Shown in pieces: positions 1 through 5,280 of a DNA stretch of 5,280 nt (the first letter of the stretch is position 1; each line of letters begins with the position of its first letter). The position numbers were made by a program, and so were the translations under genes. Source of the DNA: an uncultured Bacteroidota bacterium (lineage in GTDB: Bacteria; Bacteroidota; Bacteroidia; Chitinophagales; Chitinophagaceae); contig CAJATB010000133.1 of the NCBI GenBank assembly GCA_903944755.1, positions 1 through 5,280 on the forward strand, read 5' to 3'. The notes under the pieces were generated by a model. That model saw nothing but the letters and a program-made list of their open reading frames with translations. It was not told the origin of the DNA and did not search any database.

Positions 1-1500
1 GAAATTGTTACTTTAGAAGAAGCTACAAAAGCAGAAAAAGGAAAAGCAACAACACAAAAAACTTGGATATTTAGCGCATCCAATGTGCGTGATTTTGCAT
101 TTGGCAGTAGTCGTAAATTTGTTTGGGATGCTTTGGCTGCAAATGTAGAAGGTAAGAAAGTAATGTGTATGAGTGGTTATGCTAAAGAGGCTTATGGATT
201 ATATCGTAAGTTTTCTTCAAAAGCAGTTGCTCATACTATTAAGACTTATTCTAAATTCAGCATTCCTTATCCGTATCCAGTTGCTCAAAGCATTGAGGCA
301 GCAAACGGAATGGAATATCCAATGATTTGTTTTAATTATGGTCGTACCGACAAGGACGGCAGTTATTCGGAATCAACAAAATATGGTATGATTGGTGTAA
401 TTGTGCACGAAGTGGGTCATAACTTTTTCCCAATGATCGTGAACAGTGACGAGCGTCAGTGGTCATGGATGGATGAGGGTTTAAATACTTACGTTGAATA
501 TTTGGCAGAAGAATTATGGGATAATAAGTTCCCAAGTCGTCGTGGTGCTGCATGGGCAATTACCGATTACATGAAGTTGCCTAAGAACCAATTAGAGCCT
601 ATTATGACTAATAGCGATAATATTATACAATTTGGTCCAAATGCATATGCAAAACCAGGAACAGGGTTAAATATTTTACGTGAAACTATTGTAGGAAGAG
701 AATTATTCGATTATTCATTTAAAGAATATGCTAGACGTTGGGCATTTAAACATCCAACTCCTGCCGACTTGTTTAGAACTATTGAAGATGCAAGTGCTGT
801 TGATTTGGATTGGTTTTGGAGAGGATGGTTTTATGGTATAGATCCTGTTGATATTGCAATTGACACAGTCAAATACGCCGTATACGATCCCACTGCAATG
901 CCTTCAACTAATACTAGGCAGTCTTCTCCAAGAGGCTTAGATAAGCCATTAGGTAGTGATAGTTTTGATGATATTAGTAAAGTGAGAAACAGAAACGATA
1001 AGTCAATTGTTTTCTATACCGATGCTGATACTTCATTACGCGATTTTTATTGGAGATATGCAAGAGGACTTGAGCCTTATGATTCAGTAACTAAACAACC
1101 AGCTTTCGCTTTCCCAGCACAAGAAGCATTAACGGATGCTGAAAAAGCTAAGTACGCTTCAGCTAATTTATATGAAATTACTTTCTTGAATAAAGGAGGC
1201 TTGGTAATGCCAATTATTGTTGAATTTACTTTTGAAGACGGTTCTAAAGAAATGAAACGCATTTCTGCTCAAATTTGGAGAAAAGACGAAAACAAAGTGA
1301 CTAAAGTTTTCTATACAAGCAAAAAAGCGGTTTCAATTAAATTGGACCCAATGCGTGAAACAGCCGACATTGACGAATCAAATAATAACTGGCCTAGTGT
1401 TACGGTGCCAACTAAATTTGGTTTGTTCAAATCAAAAGGAATTAGCAGAGGTCAATCCATTGGACTTTCTCCTATGAAAAGCGCGATGAACAAAAATTAA
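1..1500 (+). CDS. M1-family zinc metallopeptidase (aminopeptidase-like), 5' end missing
   Basis: This is the C-terminal 499 residues of a gluzincin peptidase of family M1, which hydrolyses peptide bonds, usually removing N-terminal residues, with one zinc ion. The frame is open to the left edge, and codons 1-28 already read as family sequence (TWIFSASNVRDFAF), so the true start lies outside the window. Counting from base 1, the HEVGH zinc motif is at residues 136-140, followed by exactly 18 residues and then Glu159, the canonical HExxH-x18-E. His136, His140 and Glu159 would bind zinc and Glu137 would be the catalytic base. GMEYP at 103-107 takes the place of the GxMEN substrate-binding motif. 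Tyr216, in AYAKPGTG, fits the transition-state tyrosine. The C-terminal part (about 285-499) looks beta-rich and ends with a DESNNNWP segment and a basic tail; I see no T9SS sorting domain. Bacteroidota homologues usually carry a signal peptide, but that end is not visible. The gene is followed by a strong terminator. Family assignment is very secure; substrate and location are inferred. Confidence 0.95.
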   Translation, partial: EIVTLEEATKAEKGKATTQKTWIFSASNVRDFAFGSSRKFVWDALAANVEGKKVMCMSGYAKEAYGLYRKFSSKAVAHTIKTYSKFSIPYPYPVAQSIEAANGMEYPMICFNYGRTDKDGSYSESTKYGMIGVIVHEVGHNFFPMIVNSDERQWSWMDEGLNTYVEYLAEELWDNKFPSRRGAAWAITDYMKLPKNQLEPIMTNSDNIIQFGPNAYAKPGTGLNILRETIVGRELFDYSFKEYARRWAFKHPTPADLFRTIEDASAVDLDWFWRGWFYGIDPVDIAIDTVKYAVYDPTAMPSTNTRQSSPRGLDKPLGSDSFDDISKVRNRNDKSIVFYTDADTSLRDFYWRYARGLEPYDSVTKQPAFAFPAQEALTDAEKAKYASANLYEITFLNKGGLVMPIIVEFTFEDGSKEMKRISAQIWRKDENKVTKVFYTSKKAVSIKLDPMRETADIDESNNNWPSVTVPTKFGLFKSKGISRGQSIGLSPMKSAMNKN

Positions 1501-1523
1501 GACTAGTAATTAGTGTATAAGTG

Positions 1524-1558
1524 AAGAGCCCCGACAATTTATTGTCGGGGCTCTTTTT
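1524..1558 (+). terminator. Strong intrinsic terminator after the M1 peptidase gene
   Basis: A perfect 14-bp stem (1524-1537 pairing with 1542-1555) closes a 4-nt TTTA loop. The stem core is GC-rich (GAGCCCCGAC) and runs into TTTTT at 1554-1558, 24 bp past the peptidase stop codon. This is a textbook rho-independent terminator on the + strand. The opposite strand has the same hairpin but only two T residues before CAC, so it would stop the converging rluD-like transcript less well. It sits between convergent genes and may insulate both. Confidence 0.93.
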
Positions 1559-1582
1559 ATGAAAATATTTTTGTGAAATATA

Positions 1583-2635
1583 TTATTCCTTAGCAGCTGA
1601 AATAGCTTTGTAATTTTTCCATTTAGTGATCACTGCTTGCATATCGGCTGGCAAATCACTTTCGAACGTCATTTTTTCTTCTGTTGTTGGGTGAATAAAA
1701 CCTAAGGTAGCTGCATGTAAAGCACAACGAGGGCAGGCTTCAAAACAGTTGTCTACGAATTGTTTGTACTTGGTATAAATAGTGCCTTTTAAAATTCTAT
1801 CTCCTCCATATTCCCAATCGTTGAATAAAGTATGGCCTATATGTTTCATATGCACTCTAATTTGGTGCGTCCTTCCTGTTTCTAAAATACAAGACACAAG
1901 CGATACATAATTATATTTTTCAATTACTTTATAATGGGTAATTGCATGCTTTCCAATTTCACCTTCAGGGTAGGCGTCAAACATTTTACGATTTTGTTTA
2001 TGCCTAGCTATATGTGCTTCAATTCGGCCAGTATCCTCTGCTACGTCTCCCCAAACCAAAGCCACATATTTTCTATCCACTGTATGGTTAAAAAATTGTT
2101 TCGCTAAATGGCTAGCAGCTTCAGGTGTTTTAGCAAGTACTATTAACCCTGTTGTATTTTTATCAATGCGGTGCACTAATCCAAAGCGAGGTAACACATC
2201 TTCCGTTAACTCAGGGTTAAGGGAAAGTAAATGATGAGCAACACCATTTAATAATGTACCTGTGTAATTTCCGATACCAGGATGCACCACCATGTTAGAA
2301 GGCTTATTTATAACCATCACTGCATCATCTTCATACATGATGTTTAAATCCATTTTTTCAGGCTTAAGTTCGGTATAGTCGGGGTTTATATAGCTCATAT
2401 AAACTACTTCATCGCCTGGCCTAGTTTTATAATTGCTTTTTACTATTTTACCGTTTACCGTTAGGAAGCCACCTTCAATTCCATTTTGAAGTTTACTCCT
2501 AGTAATACCTATAATACGCGCTTGCACCCATTTGTCAATACGCGTAGGCTCCTGGCCCTTATCCACTATAAAGGTTAAACGCTCATAAATGGTCTCATTA
2601 TTTTCATCCTGTAATTGTTCTAATTCTTCTGACAT
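1583..2635 (-). CDS. rluD: RluD-like 23S rRNA pseudouridine synthase (RluA family)
   Basis: A complete 350-residue RluA-family enzyme that isomerises uridine to pseudouridine in RNA. In E. coli, RluD modifies the helix 69 uridines of 23S rRNA (1911, 1915, 1917). An acidic N-terminal stretch (1-15) precedes an S4 RNA-binding domain at about 31-80 (TRIDKWVQARI ... GFLTVNGKIVKSNYKTRPGDEV). The catalytic domain follows: NKPSNMVVHPG at 110-120, the signature HRIDKNTTGL at 155-164 with catalytic Asp158, the conserved tyrosine in DRKY (Tyr190), GRTHQIRVH at 254-262, and CPRCALHAATLGFIHP at 301-316. Length and domain order match RluD and RluC. The VHPG-x-GN-x-x-GTLLN segment favours RluD, but the exact uridines cannot be read from sequence. 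The start is firm: the upstream in-frame stop is at 2660-2662, and the next Met is residue 80. A TAnnTTTG box lies 4 nt before the ATG. Oddity: Cys304 stands where Gln is usual (PRQALHA). It is divergent from lipB and convergent with the peptidase gene. Confidence 0.93.
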   Translation of the reverse strand: MSEELEQLQDENNETIYERLTFIVDKGQEPTRIDKWVQARIIGITRSKLQNGIEGGFLTVNGKIVKSNYKTRPGDEVVYMSYINPDYTELKPEKMDLNIMYEDDAVMVINKPSNMVVHPGIGNYTGTLLNGVAHHLLSLNPELTEDVLPRFGLVHRIDKNTTGLIVLAKTPEAASHLAKQFFNHTVDRKYVALVWGDVAEDTGRIEAHIARHKQNRKMFDAYPEGEIGKHAITHYKVIEKYNYVSLVSCILETGRTHQIRVHMKHIGHTLFNDWEYGGDRILKGTIYTKYKQFVDNCFEACPRCALHAATLGFIHPTTEEKMTFESDLPADMQAVITKWKNYKAISAAKE

Positions 2636-2639
2636 GTTG

Positions 2640-2647
2640 CAAAAGTA
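2640..2647 (-). promoter_or_regulatory. Bacteroidota -7 promoter element for the rluD-like gene
   Basis: On the minus strand this reads TACTTTTG, a perfect match to the Bacteroidota -7 consensus TAnnTTTG, and is separated from the ATG at 2635 by only CAAC. Since transcription normally begins a few bases after this box, the mRNA should start at or almost at the ATG and be leaderless or nearly so. The -33 position is weak: GTTA lies 20 nt upstream instead of TTTG. Inferred from sequence only. Confidence 0.62.
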
Positions 2648-2667
2648 AGATATTGCGGCTTAGTTTG

Positions 2668-2675
2668 TAACTTTG
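2668..2675 (+). promoter_or_regulatory. Bacteroidota -7 promoter element for lipB
   Basis: TAACTTTG matches TAnnTTTG perfectly and is followed by TCCT and then the lipB ATG at 2680. The spacing is the same 4 nt seen on the opposite strand for the rluD-like gene, again predicting a leaderless or near-leaderless mRNA. The TAA of the box is also the nearest upstream in-frame stop to lipB, so lipB cannot start further upstream. No convincing -33 TTTG is seen at the usual distance. The opposing -7 box (2640-2647) lies 20 nt away, in this promoter's -33 region. Confidence 0.62.
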
Positions 2676-2679
2676 TCCT

Positions 2680-3390
2680 ATGCGTCAAAAAGTGCTATTT
2701 GAAGATTTAGGCCTAAAGTCCTATCAGCCTACCTGGGATTACCAAGAATCCTTATTGTTAAAAAATACGCAAATTAAGTCAGCAGCTAGGGAAAAAGAAG
2801 AAGATGTTACTCAAACAGCAACCCAACATAAGCTAATAATAGTGGAACACCCTCCTGTATTCACCCTTGGTAAAAACGGGAAAAGGGAGCATGTGCTAGT
2901 GTCTGAGGAGCATTTACAAAAATTAGGGATTGATTTTTTTCATATAAATAGAGGAGGCGATATCACTTATCATGGGCCCCAACAAATTGTAGGATACCCC
3001 ATATTGGATTTAGATAAGTTCAAAACCGATTTAGGATGGTATTTAAGAAGTTTAGAACAAGTAATAATTAATGTAATTGCACAATATGGTTTAGTGGGCG
3101 AACGAAGTAATGGGGAGACTGGTGTGTGGTTGGAACCTAATGATCCATTTATGGCCAGGAAAATTTGCGCAATGGGTATTAAATGTAGCAGGTGGATTAC
3201 TATGCATGGTTTTGCTTTAAATGTAAATACCGATTTGTCTCATTTTGAATATATTGTTCCTTGTGGAATACAAGGAAAGACGGTTACATCATTGGAAAAA
3301 GAGTTAGGAGGGAAAGTTGATTATGAAGAAGTGAAGCAGAAAATTAAGGAGCAGTTTCAAATTGTATTTGATTGCGAATTGGTTGGTTAA
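2680..3390 (+). CDS. lipB: LipB, octanoyl-[ACP]:protein N-octanoyltransferase
   Basis: A complete 236-residue cytosolic enzyme that moves the octanoyl group from acyl carrier protein to the lipoyl-domain lysine of 2-oxoacid dehydrogenase E2 subunits and the glycine-cleavage H protein. This is the first step of endogenous lipoate assembly; LipA then inserts sulfur. Visible family motifs are EHPPVFTLGKNGK at 56-68, RGGDITYHGP at 91-100, RKICAMGIK with catalytic Lys161, TMHGFALNVN at 174-183, and PCGI with the acyl-carrying Cys195. The Lys161-Cys195 spacing of 34 equals that of E. coli LipB (Lys135/Cys169). Residues about 30-50 form a charged, low-complexity linker, common in Bacteroidota versions. 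The start is fixed by the in-frame TAA 12 bp upstream and by the familiar MRQKVLFEDLGL opening. Oddity: HGPQQ at 98-102 has Gln101 where Gly is usual (HGPGQ). No lipA is adjacent. Its TAA overlaps the stop of the convergent PLP-enzyme gene, with no terminator between them. Confidence 0.96.
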   Translation: MRQKVLFEDLGLKSYQPTWDYQESLLLKNTQIKSAAREKEEDVTQTATQHKLIIVEHPPVFTLGKNGKREHVLVSEEHLQKLGIDFFHINRGGDITYHGPQQIVGYPILDLDKFKTDLGWYLRSLEQVIINVIAQYGLVGERSNGETGVWLEPNDPFMARKICAMGIKCSRWITMHGFALNVNTDLSHFEYIVPCGIQGKTVTSLEKELGGKVDYEEVKQKIKEQFQIVFDCELVG

Positions 3391-4271
3391 TAATGTAATA
3401 CTCCCTTACTTAGTGATCGGTTGCCTTGCAGGCCACCGCTATGAATTACTAACACTTTACTATTACTAGCAAAATAATTTTCTTTTACTAATTGCGCAAC
3501 AGCCATTAGTACTTTACTCGTATACACAATATCAGTGGGTATTTGCGCAAAGTCCCATAATTCATTCATGAATTCTATTTGCGATAGTGTTGTTTTTGCA
3601 TAGCCACCTTGGTGAAATGCATGTAGCAGGGTGTAAGGTTTATTAGTGTCTTCAACTAGGGTATTAATTTCTTCATAAATGGTGCCTTCATTTTTTAAAA
3701 TACAAATCCCAATAATTTTTTGAGTTGACTTGGATGCATTAATTAATCCGGCAATCATGGTGCCCGTGCCAACAGCGCAAACTACATAGTCATAGTTTAA
3801 AGCAGCTTCGCTCATTATTGTAGCAGCCCCTTTTGTCCCTAAAATACCATAGCCGCCTTCGTCAATATAATAAATTGTACTATCCTCTTGTTTTAGTGGG
3901 GGGACTAGTAAGAAAGCTTTTTTTTCTTGAAAAGTGCTACGGCCTAAAAAGATTAATTCCATGCCGTAGTTCAGTGCTTCTTGTAAAGTGTGCGTTATTG
4001 GTTCCCCTTCGTTGGAGCGGACATAGCCAGTACTTTTTAAATTATTTTCTTTAGCTACAAAAGCTAAAGCCACTAAGTGATTAGAATAGGGGCCACCAAA
4101 ACTAGCAATAGTGGTTGCCTTTTTTTGAAGTGCATCTTCAACGTAATAACGAAGTTTAAACCATTTATTGCCGCTAACAATAGGGTGTATTGCATCTAAC
4201 CGAAGGATATCTATTTTAGTAGATTGATTACTTAAATAGGCAATAGGCGTTATGGAGGGATTTGGGTTCAA
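3387..4271 (-). CDS. PLP-dependent D-cysteine desulfhydrase/ACC deaminase family enzyme
   Basis: A 294-residue fold-type II PLP enzyme. The family includes D-cysteine desulfhydrase (D-Cys to pyruvate, H2S and ammonia) and ACC deaminase (1-aminocyclopropane-1-carboxylate to 2-oxobutyrate and ammonia). Visible motifs are LDAIHPIVSGNKWFKLRYY at about 25-43 with PLP-lysine Lys36; FGGPYSNH at 58-65, whose Ser63 lies 27 residues after the lysine, as Ser78 follows Lys51 in ACC deaminase; a glycine-rich phosphate loop AVGTGTMIAGL at 166-176; VYT at 249-251; and HSGG at 277-280. ACC deaminases carry Glu and Leu where this protein has Thr251 and Ser278, so desulfhydrase-type or other D-amino-acid chemistry is more likely. 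It is shorter than the roughly 325-340 residues of well-studied members. The start appears to be TTG at 4271: an in-frame TGA lies eight codons upstream, no ATG falls between, and the next Met is residue 104, beyond the PLP lysine. Family is secure; substrate is not. Confidence 0.9.
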   Translation of the reverse strand: MNPNPSITPIAYLSNQSTKIDILRLDAIHPIVSGNKWFKLRYYVEDALQKKATTIASFGGPYSNHLVALAFVAKENNLKSTGYVRSNEGEPITHTLQEALNYGMELIFLGRSTFQEKKAFLLVPPLKQEDSTIYYIDEGGYGILGTKGAATIMSEAALNYDYVVCAVGTGTMIAGLINASKSTQKIIGICILKNEGTIYEEINTLVEDTNKPYTLLHAFHQGGYAKTTLSQIEFMNELWDFAQIPTDIVYTSKVLMAVAQLVKENYFASNSKVLVIHSGGLQGNRSLSKGVLHY

Positions 4272-4297
4272 ACTTTTTCTGTTTAGTGAAAATCAGT

Positions 4298-4336
4298 TAA
4301 TTTTACATGATGTTTTTTGCCAATAAGGTAAAATTA
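4298..4336. repeat. 9-bp inverted repeat in the divergent intergenic region
   Basis: TAATTTTAC at 4298-4306 is exactly complementary to GTAAAATTA at 4328-4336, with a 21-bp spacer and centres 30 bp apart, about three helical turns. It lies between the divergent PLP-enzyme and nucleotidyltransferase genes (intergenic 4272-4357). Each arm, read outward from the repeat's right arm on - and left arm on +, gives TAATTTTA, one base off the TAnnTTTG promoter box. It could be an operator, paired weak promoters, or chance in AT-rich DNA. The perfect pairing is seen directly; function is speculative. Confidence 0.3.
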
Positions 4337-4357
4337 CAAATAAATAAACATTGAAAC

Positions 4358-5260
4358 ATGAGTGCACCCACATTAGTGATATTAGCAGCAGGTATGGCAA
4401 GTCGATACGGAAGTCAGAAACAAACTGAAGGTTTTGGTCCACACGGGGAAACCATTATGGATTATTCTATTTACGATGCTATTCGTGCAGGTTTTGAGAA
4501 AGTGGTTTTTATTATTCGTGAAGATTTTTCGGAAGCGTTCAAGCAAACTTTTGAGCCTAAATTAAAAGGCAAAATAGCCACAGAATATGTATACCAAGGA
4601 ATGGAGAAATATACTGAGGGATTTTCTGTTCCTTCCGAACGTACTAAGCCTTGGGGAACAGCACATGCCTTACTTTGTACAAAAGGGGTGGTAAAGGAGC
4701 CATTCGCGGTAATTAATGCCGACGATTATTATGGTGCTGCTGCATTTCAACAAGCGTATGATTTTTTAACAACCGAATGCAACGAGAAAACGTATTGTAT
4801 TTTGGGGTATGAACTAGCCAACACACTTAGTGAAAATGGAACAGTGAGTAGAGGGGTTTGTGATTTAGATGAAGCAGGTTATTTAACACAAATAAATGAG
4901 CGTACTAAAATATACAGAACGGAAAAAGGGCAAATTGTTTTTGAAGAAAATGGCATTGAAACGTCATTGCAAGAAGACACAAGAGTAAGTATGAATTTTA
5001 TGTGTTTTGCTCCTGGTTTTATTGATTTGTGTGCGTCGGAATTCAAATTATTTTTAGCAAAGCATGGACAGGAATTAAAATCGGAATTTTATATACCCTT
5101 TGTAGCTGGACGGTTCACAGCATTAGGGCTAGGACAAGTTAAAGTGATACCAACAAATGCTAAATGGTTTGGAGTAACCTACAAAGAAGACGCACCAGGT
5201 GTTAAAGAAAACATTAATGCATTGATTGAGGATAAAGTATACCCGCAAAGGCTTTGGTAG
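4358..5260 (+). CDS. Sugar-phosphate nucleotidyltransferase-like protein (NTP transferase fold)
   Basis: A complete 300-residue single-domain nucleotidyltransferase of the GT-A-like NTP_transferase superfamily, whose members make NDP-sugars from NTP and a sugar 1-phosphate, releasing pyrophosphate. The N-terminal nucleotide-binding signature is LAAGMASRYGSQKQ at 9-22, a variant of LAAGxGxR with Lys21 suited to phosphate contact. PWGTAHAL at 98-105 resembles the G-T-A-x-A-L base/ribose loop. INADDYYG at 119-126 supplies the acidic metal-binding position (Asp122/Asp123). SMNFMCFAPG at 211-220 and KWFGVTYKEDAPGV at 269-282 resemble the later sugar-binding and closing segments. There is no left-handed beta-helix hexapeptide domain, unlike GlmU or GlgC. 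I recognise this as a Bacteroidota protein type but cannot name its substrate, so no gene symbol is given. The ATG at 4358 follows an A-rich leader (AAATAAATAAAC) with no Shine-Dalgarno sequence, normal for the phylum, and gives the expected signature position. It is divergent from the PLP-enzyme gene; what follows lies outside the window. Confidence 0.88.
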   Translation: MSAPTLVILAAGMASRYGSQKQTEGFGPHGETIMDYSIYDAIRAGFEKVVFIIREDFSEAFKQTFEPKLKGKIATEYVYQGMEKYTEGFSVPSERTKPWGTAHALLCTKGVVKEPFAVINADDYYGAAAFQQAYDFLTTECNEKTYCILGYELANTLSENGTVSRGVCDLDEAGYLTQINERTKIYRTEKGQIVFEENGIETSLQEDTRVSMNFMCFAPGFIDLCASEFKLFLAKHGQELKSEFYIPFVAGRFTALGLGQVKVIPTNAKWFGVTYKEDAPGVKENINALIEDKVYPQRLW

Positions 5261-5280
5261 TTAGCCTTAAATTTTTTAAA

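Noticed and set aside
85..87. GTG as a possible start of the M1 peptidase gene
   Set aside because: The frame is open to base 1, and the upstream codons already encode typical M1 sequence (TWIFSASN), so the gene is simply cut by the window edge.
332..559. Open frame of 75 codons on the minus strand inside the M1 peptidase gene
   Set aside because: It lies antisense to the zinc-motif region, has no recognisable domain and no promoter box or start context; it is a shadow of the real gene.
1077..1262. Open frame of 61 codons on the minus strand inside the M1 peptidase gene
   Set aside because: It is antisense to well-behaved coding sequence, with no family resemblance or own signals.
1524..1555. 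The same hairpin as an equally strong terminator for the rluD-like gene
   Set aside because: On the minus strand only two T residues follow the stem before CAC, so the T-tract is missing; it may slow polymerase but is not a standard terminator.
1724..1747. Radical-SAM-like CxxxCxxC motif
   Set aside because: The protein is clearly an RluA-family synthase with intact catalytic Asp158; there is no radical SAM fold, so the spacing is coincidental.
3833..4054. Open frame of 73 codons on the plus strand inside the PLP-enzyme gene
   Set aside because: It is fully covered by a conserved gene on the other strand, and its translation looks like random sequence.
4312..4353. Promoter for the nucleotidyltransferase using TTTTTTG at 4313-4319 and a box near 4345-4353 (TAAACATTG, 4 nt from the ATG)
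   Set aside because: The box has the wrong spacing between TA and TTG and a mismatch, and the distance from the upstream TTG is about 25 bp, too long; it resembles the lipB arrangement only loosely.
1..5280. Possible defence, phage, toxin-antitoxin or other novel multi-gene system
   Set aside because: All five genes belong to familiar housekeeping or metabolic families with intact catalytic residues; there are no integrases, transposases, CRISPR repeats or small paired genes.

Overview
The window reads as an ordinary stretch of chromosome from a member of the Bacteroidota, probably a Chitinophagaceae/Sphingobacteriales-like relative. The evidence is AT-rich DNA, no Shine-Dalgarno sequences ahead of the starts, matches to the Bacteroidota -7 promoter element TAnnTTTG, and protein wording typical of that phylum (GMEYP in the M1 peptidase, CPR-x-ALHA in the RluD-like enzyme, LDAIHPxxSGNKWFKLRYY in the PLP enzyme). 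I assign the phylum by recognition, not by a database search.

Layout, left to right: the 3' part of an M1-family zinc metallopeptidase gene (+, cut by the left edge); a strong intrinsic terminator; an rluD-like 23S rRNA pseudouridine synthase gene (-); a 44-bp divergent promoter region; lipB, octanoyltransferase (+); a D-cysteine desulfhydrase/ACC deaminase-family gene (-) whose stop codon overlaps that of lipB; an 86-bp AT-rich divergent intergenic region; and a complete sugar nucleotidyltransferase gene (+), ending 20 bp before the right edge. No stretch longer than 300 bp lacks a gene. I saw no tRNA, rRNA, CRISPR, insertion sequence or phage gene.

The five genes alternate strand strictly (+ - + - +), so no two neighbours here can share an operon. 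Their roles are unconnected: periplasmic or secreted proteolysis, rRNA modification, lipoate attachment, D-amino-acid/PLP chemistry, and nucleotide-sugar synthesis. I find no new multi-gene system. The most interesting features are regulatory and architectural. The rluD/lipB spacer has a perfect TAnnTTTG box exactly 4 nt before each ATG, which predicts two leaderless mRNAs from mutually overlapping promoters. The lipB and PLP-enzyme genes share a TTAA that forms both stop codons. The PLP enzyme appears to start at TTG and carries desulfhydrase-like rather than ACC-deaminase-like specificity residues. The nucleotidyltransferase belongs to a recognisable but, to my knowledge, poorly characterised Bacteroidota group.
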